From: Hyphococcus sp.
GTDB taxonomy: Bacteria > Pseudomonadota > Alphaproteobacteria > Caulobacterales > Parvularculaceae
Direction of reading: 5' to 3'
DNA: 64,000 bases
Assembly (NCBI GenBank): GCA_021776375.1
Contig: JAJFGA010000043.1
Span: 1-64,000 of the forward strand
Positions 27,442 to 35,157 of this stretch are shown here, piece by piece. Each line of letters opens with the position of its first letter. The first letter of the stretch is position 1. A program made the translations under genes and the position numbers. The notes under the pieces were generated by a model. The model searched no databases, was not told where the DNA came from, and saw only the letters and a program-made list of their open reading frames with translations.

Positions 27442-27900
27442 ATGCTCAGAGAGCAAATCGACACCGCCCTTAAAACGGCCATGAAAGCCAGAGACGACAA
27501 GCTTCGCGTGGCGACGCTGCGGCTCATCAATGCGGCGATTAAAGACCGCGACATTGCTGCGCGCGGAGAAGACCGCTGCAACGGCGCGACGCAGGAAGAA
27601 ATTCTCTCGATCCTCGCCAAGATGGTGAAGCAGCGCGAGGAAAGCGCGGCCGCCTTTGAAAAGGGGTGCCGCCCCGAGCTTGCCGAACAGGAGCGCAACG
27701 AAATTGTTGTAGTGCGCGAGTTTTTGCCGCGTCAGTTATCCGACGACGAGATCAAAACTGCAGTTGCGGGGGTGATCAAGGAATTTGAAGCGGCGAGCCT
27801 TAAGGATATGGGCAAATGCATGGCCGCACTGAAAGAGCGCCATACCGGTGAAATGGATTTCGGCCGCGCCGGGAAGCTGGTGAAGGAAGCACTGCAATAG
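27442..27900 (+). CDS. GatB/YqeY domain-containing protein
   Basis: 152 residues with the YqeY signature (MLREQIDTALKTAMKARDDKLRVATLRLINAAIKDRDIAAR...LPRQLSDDEI...MGKCMAALKERHTGEMDFGRAGKLVKEAL). The tail domain resembles the tRNA-binding tail of GatB, but the stand-alone role is unclear. TGGAGA lies before the ATG. In relatives this gene normally leads straight to dnaG-rpoD; here 14 kb intervene. Its last 11 codons are duplicated at about 29843. Confidence 0.9.
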   Translation: MLREQIDTALKTAMKARDDKLRVATLRLINAAIKDRDIAARGEDRCNGATQEEILSILAKMVKQREESAAAFEKGCRPELAEQERNEIVVVREFLPRQLSDDEIKTAVAGVIKEFEAASLKDMGKCMAALKERHTGEMDFGRAGKLVKEALQ

Positions 27901-27976
27901 GCTTTCTTCAGCACACGAGCAATTTTATCTAACTGGCTACAGTCGAAATTCGGTCGCGATAGCGCCGGCTTCCGGG
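27867..27976. repeat. Segmental duplication, copy 1 (boundary region)
   Basis: 110 bp covering the 3' end of the yqeY gene, the 28-bp gap and the 3' end of the LytTR gene are almost identical to 29841-29951. The similarity continues more weakly through the paralogous LytTR coding sequences. Confidence 0.9.
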
Positions 27977-28804
27977 AATAACCGAACCGTCGGCGAGGCT
28001 GATATCGACGCCGCCATCGCCAGTCGGTTTGATCCCGACAATATGATTGCGATTGACCAGATGCGAGCGGTGCACCCGAATATGCTCCTCGCCTGACTGC
28101 GCCAGTAAATTTTCGAGCGCGGTCATGGTCATGCGGGCGAGGAATGATTTGTCATGGGTGCGCACATCGACATAATTGCCGGCCGCTTGCGCTGTGATAA
28201 TTTCGGGAGCGCTGACAATGAAAGACACGCCGCCAGATTTTAACGTGATACGATGCGTGATGCGCGCCTGGCCGACGGCCGCTGCCGCCTCAAGCCGGCG
28301 TTGTTCCATGGCGCGAAAAGCAACGAACGTAAACATTAACACCGCATAGGTGAGGCCGTCCTTTTGCATTTCATATATGATGTGATGCGGCGCCAATAAA
28401 TTAACGTCGTAACTTCGCCCGACAAGCGGCGGAAACAGGATGAGGCGTAATGCATACATTATGTTCACGTGAAGCAAGGTGAACAGAGCGAACGCGCCGG
28501 CATGGATCGGTGCTGACCAGCGCCAGGCGAGCATCGATATTGGCGCCCGGTTGAGGGCAAGGGGAAACAATATCGACAGCGCGAATATAGTGGCATGGGA
28601 CGAGATTTCGAGCGTCCAGGTGTGACGCCACGAGATTTGAAGCCCAGCCTGGGCGATTTCGGTTCGCTGTGTTGCGATCTGCATGGTCACTGAGGCGGCG
28701 ATCATCAGGGCGATGAAGGCAAGTGCGCGCCGATCAGCGCGCCGGTCAGCGGCATGTTCTGGATTTGGGACGCGCCCTTGTTGCTCCACACCGCGGTTCA
28801 ACAC
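27929..28804 (-). CDS. Membrane-anchored LytTR transcriptional regulator (paralogue 1)
   Basis: 291 residues. Four hydrophobic segments (about residues 26-175) are followed by a C-terminal LytTR DNA-binding domain (SFIVSAPEIITAQAAGNYVDVRTHDKSFLARMTMTALENLL...VHRSHLVNRNHIVGIKPTGDGGVDISLADGSVIPGSRRYRDRI). There is no receiver domain, so the membrane part may sense the signal. It diverges from an outer-membrane protein gene, its likely target. The start is GTG at 28804, or TTG one codon later. Paralogue of the gene at 29903-30766. Confidence 0.85.
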   Translation of the reverse strand: MLNRGVEQQGRVPNPEHAADRRADRRALAFIALMIAASVTMQIATQRTEIAQAGLQISWRHTWTLEISSHATIFALSILFPLALNRAPISMLAWRWSAPIHAGAFALFTLLHVNIMYALRLILFPPLVGRSYDVNLLAPHHIIYEMQKDGLTYAVLMFTFVAFRAMEQRRLEAAAAVGQARITHRITLKSGGVSFIVSAPEIITAQAAGNYVDVRTHDKSFLARMTMTALENLLAQSGEEHIRVHRSHLVNRNHIVGIKPTGDGGVDISLADGSVIPGSRRYRDRISTVAS

Positions 28805-28971
28805 TTACATCCCCCGTTTTTCGTCCCTGATGGCCGCATTTCGTCACCGGTAATCATGGTCGTCCCCCGTTTCTGCATCCTGACCCATTCGTGATGACGC
28901 CGCCGCCAGTCCGCAACATAAAGCCCTTGTGGCTGGATTTATTCAATATCTCAACGCATAGGAAACTAAAA

Positions 28972-29637
28972 ATGCGGATTGCAAAAACTACTCAAGGCGT
29001 TATCGGCGCTGGCGTGCTCTTATCAGTGCTTTGCTCTATGCCGGCCCTCGCCATCGAAGGACCCGCAGTTATCGTTGGCGCTGAGGGCAAGGTCTTTGAC
29101 GGGCTTTATGGCGGCGTAGATTTCAGTCGACAAAACGTCATCGCCGGCTCGCTTGTGGGCGGGGTCGATATTCTTCAGGAAGACAACAAATTCGTCGCGT
29201 CATTTCTCGGCGGGTATCGGAAACAATTCGGCTCAATCGTGATTGGCGTCGAGGGGGGGTACGGTCGATATGACGGCGACTTGCAGTTTTCCGATCCGTC
29301 GCAGCAACTTGCTATCGCCTATGACAGTAACAGCCAGACCCATTATGGCGCCATCTTAGGCTATACGTTTGGGGCAGAACAAGATGCGCTCGCCTTCGGT
29401 TATGTTTCCGAAGTCAGCCGAAAATTCGATGTCGCAATTGTGAGCGCCGGTCAGTCTTTCGTCCAGCGTGATCGGCAGGGAATTTTGCGTTTCGGCGCCG
29501 GGTTGGAAAAGCGCATTTCAGGACCGCTCCACGGTCGGTTGACTGCGGGCGCTTCGCGAGCTGACTTTGATCAAGTGACGAATATTGACCCAGGTGTTGA
29601 GTTCGAAATCGGCGCTGCATTCATTTTTCAATTTTAA
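28972..29637 (+). CDS. Secreted outer-membrane beta-barrel-like protein
   Basis: 221 residues from ATG at 28972; the 27 upstream residues in the ORF track are not signal-like and TAGGA precedes this ATG. Signal peptide MRIAKTTQGVIGAGVLLSVLCSMPALA. The rest alternates short beta segments rich in Gly and aromatic residues (DGLYGGVDFSRQNVIAGSLVGG, SIVIGVEGGYGRYDGDLQF, HYGAILGYTFG) and ends IGAAFIFQF with a terminal Phe, the usual barrel ending. An OmpA/Opa-like 8-strand porin fold is likely. Divergent from LytTR paralogue 1. Confidence 0.72.
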   Translation: MRIAKTTQGVIGAGVLLSVLCSMPALAIEGPAVIVGAEGKVFDGLYGGVDFSRQNVIAGSLVGGVDILQEDNKFVASFLGGYRKQFGSIVIGVEGGYGRYDGDLQFSDPSQQLAIAYDSNSQTHYGAILGYTFGAEQDALAFGYVSEVSRKFDVAIVSAGQSFVQRDRQGILRFGAGLEKRISGPLHGRLTAGASRADFDQVTNIDPGVEFEIGAAFIFQF

Positions 29638-29840
29638 GGGGTGACTGCGAGCTTGCAACGAGGCCCTTGGTGGCGTCAAAGCGGAATTCATCAATGACCC
29701 TCGCCGATAGCTTTTCCACCCAAGTATAACCGGACGTGCGCCGCCGCTACGATCTCGATTGGCGTCACCGTTCGCTTCGCCACAGACAAGGCAACCTCAA
29801 ATAGCGGTTTTCAGCATCCAATCTTTGGCAATACTTGCTG
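29638..29840. other. Non-coding stretch before the duplicated segment
   Basis: No convincing ORF on either strand, no clear terminator. It lies between the barrel gene and the yqeY 3' relic and may be debris from the duplication. Confidence 0.5.
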
Positions 29841-29878
29841 CGCCGGGAAGCTGGTGAAGGAAGCGCTTCAATAGGCTT
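29841..29878 (+). pseudogene. 3' relic of the yqeY gene
   Basis: Bases read AGKLVKEALQ-stop in frame, matching the last residues of the intact gene at 27442-27900. No upstream coding sequence remains. It marks the left boundary of the duplication that created the second LytTR gene. Confidence 0.85.
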
Positions 29879-29951
29879 TCTTCCGCACACGAGCAATTTT
29901 ATCTAACTGGCTTCAGTCGAAATTCGGTCGCGATAGCGCCGGCTTCCGGGA
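29841..29951. repeat. Segmental duplication, copy 2 (boundary region)
   Basis: Matches 27867-27976 with only a few substitutions (for example CACTGCAATAG versus CGCTTCAATAG). Homology begins abruptly at CGCCGGGAAG. Confidence 0.9.
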
Positions 29952-30766
29952 ATGGTTTGGCCGTCGTTCATTGCAATTTTTACGTCGCCTTCGCCGGTCG
30001 GGCGGATTTCCTGAATATGATCGGTATTCACGATATATGACCGGTGGACGCGTACAGCGTTGACGCCGGCATCGGCGAGTTGCCTCTCTATGGCCGCAAG
30101 GGTTGCGCGCGCCAGATGCGTTTTGCCATTGGCGACGACTTCGACATAGTTTGACGCCGACTTCACCCAATGCACATCTTTAGCATCGACCCAGATTGAT
30201 CGTCCGCCGCATTTTAAGGTCAGTCTCTTTGACCGCTTTGCGTCTTCGCGCGCGGCGGCAATCTCCCTTCGTTGCTGCGCTAATTGTCTACCGAAGGTGA
30301 TGAAAAATACGAACAGCGCATAGGTCAGAACATCTTTTCGATATTCGTAAACCAGATCGCGCATTAGATGGTCGGAAAAGGTGTAAGAGGTCGAAAAAAA
30401 CAGCATGAATGCAAGTTTCCTGAACGCCACCATCAGCCCGACATGGATAAGCGAATAGATGATACTTGCGACCCCATGGACGCCGATAACGTATGACCAT
30501 TGATGTTGCCCCGGGGTTGCGCGGCTGGTGAGCCAAGCGACGGCCGGGAAGAGCGCAAATAATACGACAACGCTCGTTACCTCGTAGATCGCGAAATAAG
30601 TCGGTTCTGAGCCGCCGCCGTCGCGCCCGTATTCGGTGAGATTTGACAGAATATCGACCGCGAGGAAGGACGTCATGAACCCGGCCAGCCACAGGAAACT
30701 CAGACGGTCGGCGTCATCATCGTCCTGGTGTGGTGCGCGATTCGTTTTTGGGGAGGCTGTATTCAT
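29903..30766 (-). CDS. Membrane-anchored LytTR transcriptional regulator (paralogue 2)
   Basis: 287 residues with the same plan as the gene at 27929: four membrane segments (about residues 26-165), then LytTR (SIWVDAKDVHWVKSASNYVEVVANGKTHLARATLAAIERQL...VHRSYIVNTDHIQEIRPTGEGDVKIAMNDGQTIPGSRRYRDRI). The C-terminal 15 residues are nearly identical in both, the sensor part has diverged strongly. It is divergent from an acyltransferase gene, so each paralogue sits back to back with a different envelope gene. Confidence 0.85.
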   Translation of the reverse strand: MNTASPKTNRAPHQDDDDADRLSFLWLAGFMTSFLAVDILSNLTEYGRDGGGSEPTYFAIYEVTSVVVLFALFPAVAWLTSRATPGQHQWSYVIGVHGVASIIYSLIHVGLMVAFRKLAFMLFFSTSYTFSDHLMRDLVYEYRKDVLTYALFVFFITFGRQLAQQRREIAAAREDAKRSKRLTLKCGGRSIWVDAKDVHWVKSASNYVEVVANGKTHLARATLAAIERQLADAGVNAVRVHRSYIVNTDHIQEIRPTGEGDVKIAMNDGQTIPGSRRYRDRISTEAS

Positions 30767-30970
30767 CTGGTGCTTTTTGGGCGCTCAGCCGTATTTTCGC
30801 AACCACTATGCGCCGACGGCTTAAGCTTTCGTCACCGACGAGCCGCCGTTTATCCCACGAGCACCGGTTTTTCCGCAGTTTGCAACACGCAGCCGCCGCG
30901 CCGCCCTTCGCGCTGGCGGTATGGACGTTCTTTGGCCAGCTTGTCTGCAGGTATTCAAGGAATGAACAAG

Positions 30971-32200
30971 ATGGCGATTGCTGACACGATGAGCTCCGAT
31001 GGCAATGGGTTTTCTACGCCAATGGGTCGCCGATATGACCTCGACTGGTTGCGGGTGATCGCCTTCGGGCTGTTGATATTCTACCATGTGGGCATGTTTT
31101 ACGTGACCTGGGGTTGGCACGTAAAAAGCGCCTATGCAGGGCCGACGGGCGAAGCGTTAATGTTGCTGGTCAATCCGTGGCGGCTGACGCTTCTATTTTT
31201 CATTTCCGGCGTTGCGATTCGCTTCGCGTCGGACAAGGCGGGGTCAAAAAGGCGATTTGCCGCCTCCCGCCTGTTCCGGCTGGGGTTGCCGATCCTGGCC
31301 GGGATGATCGTTATCGTCACCCCGCAAGCCTATTTTCAGCTCCGTTACAGCGGCGAGATTGAGCCCGGTTACTTTTCGTTTTGGGCGGATTATTTGAAGT
31401 TGGAACAGGTCTTCTCTATCACAACGCCGACCTGGAACCATCTTTGGTATGTTGTCTATTTGCTTGCGTATATTTTACTCATTACGCCTCTCTTACCTTT
31501 GATGCGCCGCTTCGCGGAAGGCATGGGCGATAACTTTATGGCTCAGGCTCTCGGCGGGCCGGTGCGCCTTCTTCTGTTCGTTCCTATCCCCTTTATTGCG
31601 TATCAATTTTTCCTGGAGCCATATTTTCCGACAACGCATGATCTCGTAAATGACTGGGCCAATCACGCGCACCGGTTGACGATCTTCCTCTTGGGTTATT
31701 TTGCAGCCAAGAACGGACGGTTCTGGTTGAGCGTCGATCGTGCTCTGCCTTGGGCGGTTGGGCTTGTCATCATTATCGGCGGCGGACGATTGACCTTACG
31801 CGCATCCGATTGGGACCTTTATATATCGATATTGGAGAGCCCGTTTGGCGTTATGGTTATTACACTTTACGCTTGGAGCTTCATCGCAACGCTCTTGGGG
31901 ATTGGGCAGCGCTATCTCAATCGGCCGTCGCGCGCGCTGACATATCTCACCGGCGCAGTCTTTTGTTATTATATTTTGCATCAGACAATCATTGTGGTTG
32001 CTGGCTATTATCTTACACAACTGCAGCTTGGCGCATGGCCGGAGTTTATGCTCGTTACGGGCATGACAGTTCTTGGATGCGCCGCCGGCTATGAGTGTTT
32101 CAGGCGCATTCCGCTTTTGCGCATTTTCCTGGGCATCAAAACCGCGCCGCAACGTAAAATGGCGCGCGGTCGTGATCACGAGGTCACGGCCGCTGCGTGA
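30971..32200 (+). CDS. Acyltransferase family 3 membrane protein (OpgC-like)
   Basis: 409 residues with about ten membrane helices. The opening RRYDLDWLRVIAFGLLIFYHVGMFYV is typical of acyltransferase-3 proteins related to OpgC/MdoC, which add succinyl or acetyl groups to periplasmic glucans or other glycans. The His in FYHVG is the family's catalytic residue. I chose ATG at 30971, 10 bp after AAGGA; 30962 is possible, and the ORF track start at 30728 overlaps the divergent LytTR gene. The glycan substrate is unknown. Confidence 0.8.
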   Translation: MAIADTMSSDGNGFSTPMGRRYDLDWLRVIAFGLLIFYHVGMFYVTWGWHVKSAYAGPTGEALMLLVNPWRLTLLFFISGVAIRFASDKAGSKRRFAASRLFRLGLPILAGMIVIVTPQAYFQLRYSGEIEPGYFSFWADYLKLEQVFSITTPTWNHLWYVVYLLAYILLITPLLPLMRRFAEGMGDNFMAQALGGPVRLLLFVPIPFIAYQFFLEPYFPTTHDLVNDWANHAHRLTIFLLGYFAAKNGRFWLSVDRALPWAVGLVIIIGGGRLTLRASDWDLYISILESPFGVMVITLYAWSFIATLLGIGQRYLNRPSRALTYLTGAVFCYYILHQTIIVVAGYYLTQLQLGAWPEFMLVTGMTVLGCAAGYECFRRIPLLRIFLGIKTAPQRKMARGRDHEVTAAA

Positions 32201-32264
32201 TGTGGTCTGGACGCGGGGTTTGAAATCAGGCGATATCTGCTTCGGCTGATTGATCAGGGGCGTC

Positions 32265-33509
32265 ATGGATATTGCAATCGCGGGGGCGGGGATCGCAGGA
32301 TTGGCGGCGGCGTCTTTCCTGCGACGGTACGGTCATCGCGTTGTTATCTATGACCAGCTGGACAAGCCGGCGCCTGTCGGCTCCGGGCTTATCATACAGC
32401 CTACCGGCCAGGCGGTCTTGTCTGCGCTTGGGCTGGGCGAGGCGTTGTCGCGCCGCGGGGCGCGCATTAACCGACTTTTCGGCAAGGTCGCCAAAAGCGG
32501 GCGCACTGCGCTCGATGTGCGGTTTGATGCGGGAGGCGGTGAGACATTCGGCATTGGCGTTCACCGCGCCGCCTTGTTTGAACTTCTGTTTTCTGCGGCC
32601 ATGAAATCCGGCGCCGAGTTTGAGCCGTTACATGAAGTTACTGGCGTCGCCGCGTGCGCCGGTGGGAAAGCGGTCTTGGAATTTGCAAACAGCCGGCACT
32701 CTCCGCCCTATGATTTGATTGTCGATGCTCTTGGCTTGCGCTCGCCTTTGATCGAGCGCGAAAATGCATTCCTCGACTATGGCGCGCTCTGGGCGAATAT
32801 ACCGCTTACGGAAAATACAGCGTTTATGAAAAATACGCTGGAACAGCGATATGAAGGCGCGCGTAAAACCGCTGGCCTCATGCCCATTGGATCAATCGGC
32901 GGATATAACGGAGACGGGGCGCCTCTGGCGGCGTTCTTCTGGAGCTTGCGTCAGGATCAATATGTGCGGTGGCAAGTGGATGGGCTTGATGCGTGGAAGG
33001 GCGATGTTCTGGCGCTGTGGCCGGCGCTGGAGACGCATCTGGAGACCCTTCAAAACCCGGAGCAATTGGTGTTTGCGCGCTATGCGCACCATACAAACCG
33101 CACCCCGGTGGAAGATCGCCTTGTTCATATCGGCGATAGCTGGCATGCGGCGAGCCCGCAATTAGGGCAGGGCGCCAATATGGCGCTGCTTGACGCCTAT
33201 GGGCTCGCACAATCAATTGACGAAACGGCGGATATTGGCGACGCGTTGGCAACATACAAACAGCTGCGCCAGCGCCATATCTGGCTTTACCAAATCATCA
33301 GCCAGCTTTTCACGCCGTTTTACCAGTCGGATTCCAGGCTGTTGCCATGGCTGCGCGACACTATCGCCGCGCCATTGTCGCAACTTCCACCTGTAGCGGC
33401 TGTCCTATCGTCGATGGTGGCGGGAACGCTGGGCGCGCCGTTGGGGTTGATGGATAGACGCGTTGCTGATCCTTCGCGACGCGATGCTGTGCAGCGCTCC
33501 TCAGGATGA
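32265..33509 (+). CDS. FAD-dependent aromatic-type monooxygenase
   Basis: 414 residues from ATG at 32265 (AGGGGC upstream). The dinucleotide motif is AIAGAGIAGLAAASFL; the second FAD motif is HIGDSWHAASPQLGQGANMALLDAYGLA, of the PHBH/UbiH hydroxylase class. Substrate unknown. The last 13 residues (DPSRRDAVQRSSG) and the stop codon are encoded by a palindromic repeat, so the native C-terminus has been replaced. The loss lies beyond the FAD and substrate domains and probably leaves activity intact. Confidence 0.82.
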   Translation: MDIAIAGAGIAGLAAASFLRRYGHRVVIYDQLDKPAPVGSGLIIQPTGQAVLSALGLGEALSRRGARINRLFGKVAKSGRTALDVRFDAGGGETFGIGVHRAALFELLFSAAMKSGAEFEPLHEVTGVAACAGGKAVLEFANSRHSPPYDLIVDALGLRSPLIERENAFLDYGALWANIPLTENTAFMKNTLEQRYEGARKTAGLMPIGSIGGYNGDGAPLAAFFWSLRQDQYVRWQVDGLDAWKGDVLALWPALETHLETLQNPEQLVFARYAHHTNRTPVEDRLVHIGDSWHAASPQLGQGANMALLDAYGLAQSIDETADIGDALATYKQLRQRHIWLYQIISQLFTPFYQSDSRLLPWLRDTIAAPLSQLPPVAAVLSSMVAGTLGAPLGLMDRRVADPSRRDAVQRSSG

Positions 33510-33590
33510 GGGTGGTTATATGCTGCGTGGGTAGCAAAAAGTAATTCCCTCATCCTGAGGAGCAGACCGAAGGTCTGTGTCGCGAAGGAT
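33469..33590. repeat. Composite palindromic (REP-like) element, copy 2
   Basis: 122 bp inverted repeat. The left arm ATCCTTCGCGAC...GCTCCTCAGGATGAGG matches in reverse complement the right arm CCTCATCCTGAGGAGC...GTCGCGAAGGAT. Same family as 14378-14489. The left arm overlaps the 3' end of the monooxygenase ORF. Confidence 0.88.
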
Positions 33591-33621
33591 AGAGCTACAT
33601 CTGGCATTTAGCGTATTCGCG

Positions 33622-34218
33622 TTACTTCGAGACGCGTGCGCCAAACAGACAGTCTCCAATAGTGGAGATTACAACATCGACGGCAGGCCCAAAAAGACGG
33701 TCGCCAAAGAAACCCCTTTGTAGACTGAGCATCATTAGCAAAGTTATGCGTGCAGCGACGGCATCGCGTTTAGGCGGCGATTTTTTCATATTCCAGCGCG
33801 TGATCAGCGCGTCCAGAAACTGCTGATCTTGCGTCTGGTGGGCGAGCAATCTTTTGGGTGGGACTCTGTTTGTAATGGCGATGCGCTCAGCCTCCCGGCC
33901 CATAATCTGGACCAAGGGGTCGTCGCAGATTTGTGCAAATAATGCTCGCAATCGTTTTTCAAACGCTCCGCGGGACCGGGCTGTTCCTGTTAGTAGGGGC
34001 GCCCGGATACGATTTTGCGCGTCTTCAAGCAGCTCAAAATATAAAAGTTCTTTCGTGTCATAGAATTTATAGAACGATCCTTTAGCGATACCGGCGCGGG
34101 TCGCGAGGTGTTCAACGCTGGTTTTGATTACGCCAGTTTCAGCGAAAAGACGCGCGCCCTCATCGCGCAGCCGCGCACGAATAGCGGTGAGTTCATTGTC
34201 GTTAAAGGCGCGCGGCAT
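33622..34218 (-). CDS. TetR family transcriptional regulator
   Basis: 198 residues. The N-terminal helix-turn-helix (RLRDEGARLFAETGVIKTSVEHLATRAGIAKGSFYKFYDTKELLYFELL) is classic TetR; the C-terminal ligand domain is not assignable to a subgroup. It is divergent from a small membrane protein gene and a MAPEG gene. An inverted repeat TGACTA-N11-TAGTCA between them is the likely operator, so it probably represses itself and those genes. Confidence 0.88.
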   Translation of the reverse strand: MPRAFNDNELTAIRARLRDEGARLFAETGVIKTSVEHLATRAGIAKGSFYKFYDTKELLYFELLEDAQNRIRAPLLTGTARSRGAFEKRLRALFAQICDDPLVQIMGREAERIAITNRVPPKRLLAHQTQDQQFLDALITRWNMKKSPPKRDAVAARITLLMMLSLQRGFFGDRLFGPAVDVVISTIGDCLFGARVSK

Positions 34219-34237
34219 GGTGTTTCCTGTGACTGTT

Positions 34238-34260
34238 TGACTAATATCATTAAATAGTCA
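34238..34260. promoter_or_regulatory. Candidate TetR operator
   Basis: TGACTA and TAGTCA form a perfect 6-bp inverted repeat (7 of 8 with flanks) separated by 11 bp, between the divergent TetR gene and the 133-residue membrane protein gene. It overlaps TTGACT and TATTGT promoter-like boxes. Confidence 0.6.
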
Positions 34261-34294
34261 TATTGTATATATTGAAAAACCCATAGGTGGCGCT

Positions 34295-34696
34295 ATGTCG
34301 AAATTAAAACCGCTGATGCTGCTGATTGGCGCAATGGCCGGGCTGACATTTGCAGGCCTCACAATCGTTGCAGCGATACATGGCGGCGAGCATATGGTTG
34401 GGTTGTCAATGATTGTCGGTATTGCACTTCTTGCGGTGGTCGTAGCGCCAGACGCCCCAAAACGAAATGCTTTTGCGAGCGGCTTTCTTATGGCGCTAGT
34501 CGCAGTTCTAACGCAAGCGGCGTTCCTGCCAATCTATTTTGACAATAACCCGTCCTACCAGTTGATTGAAATTCCCTTCGGCTTAAGCGCGCGCAGTTAC
34601 ATAATTTTGTTCGCGCCGATCGGTGCAGTAGTCGCCGGCGTTGTTACTGCAATTTTCGCGTGGGCGGCGGCGGTGATTTTTCTGCGCAAAAAATAA
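34295..34696 (+). CDS. Small four-helix membrane protein of unknown function
   Basis: 133 residues with about four hydrophobic helices (LMLLIGAMAGLTFAGLTIVAAI, MVGLSMIVGIALLAVVVA, SGFLMALVAVLTQAAFLPIYF, YIILFAPIGAVVAGVVTAIFAWAAAVIFL). I do not recognise a family. A good RBS (AGGTGG) precedes the ATG. It is followed by the MAPEG gene after 15 bp, probably one TetR-controlled operon. Confidence 0.7.
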   Translation: MSKLKPLMLLIGAMAGLTFAGLTIVAAIHGGEHMVGLSMIVGIALLAVVVAPDAPKRNAFASGFLMALVAVLTQAAFLPIYFDNNPSYQLIEIPFGLSARSYIILFAPIGAVVAGVVTAIFAWAAAVIFLRKK

Positions 34697-34711
34697 AGTC
34701 TGGAACATGCA

Positions 34712-35101
34712 ATGACATTGGATCTTTGGGCGCTGGTCGCAACACTGGGACTGGCGATGGTGCAAGTGGGCATGCAAAGCATTGCAACATTGCGCCAGCT
34801 AGGACCGGGTTGGGTGCTTAGCCCGCGTGATGAAACGAAAGCTGTAACGGGCTTGAGCGGACGTATTGTCCGGGCCCATCATAATCTGTTGGATATATTT
34901 CCGCAATTTGCAGCGGCGTTATTCGTTGTCCATATGGCTGGCGTGAATGGACAATATACGATCATCGGCGCTTGGCTGTTTTTCGTAGCGCGCGTCATTT
35001 ATGTGCCGGCCTATATTTTTGGACCGACGGGGCTGCGACCGCTGTGCTGGACGGCAGGGCAAATGGCGATCCTGGTTATTTTATGGGACATCGTTAGGTA
35101 G
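34712..35101 (+). CDS. MAPEG family membrane protein
   Basis: 129 residues. MAPEG signatures are visible: R/K near the start of a helical bundle, LSGRIVRAHHNLLDIFPQFAAALFVVHMAG, RVIYVPAYIFGPTGLRPLCWTAGQMAI. Four helices. The family includes eukaryotic microsomal glutathione transferases; bacterial roles, such as detoxifying lipid peroxides or electrophiles, are mostly inferred. Second gene after the TetR operator. Confidence 0.85.
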   Translation: MTLDLWALVATLGLAMVQVGMQSIATLRQLGPGWVLSPRDETKAVTGLSGRIVRAHHNLLDIFPQFAAALFVVHMAGVNGQYTIIGAWLFFVARVIYVPAYIFGPTGLRPLCWTAGQMAILVILWDIVR

Positions 35102-35157
35102 GGAGAGGCGGGAGCCGCAAATTCCGTCTTTCCGGACGGAACTGTTGGTTTCGGCTC

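Noticed and set aside
26622-27473. 283-residue plus-strand ORF opposite carA and into yqeY
   Set aside because: Shadow of carA; overlaps the true yqeY start in another frame.
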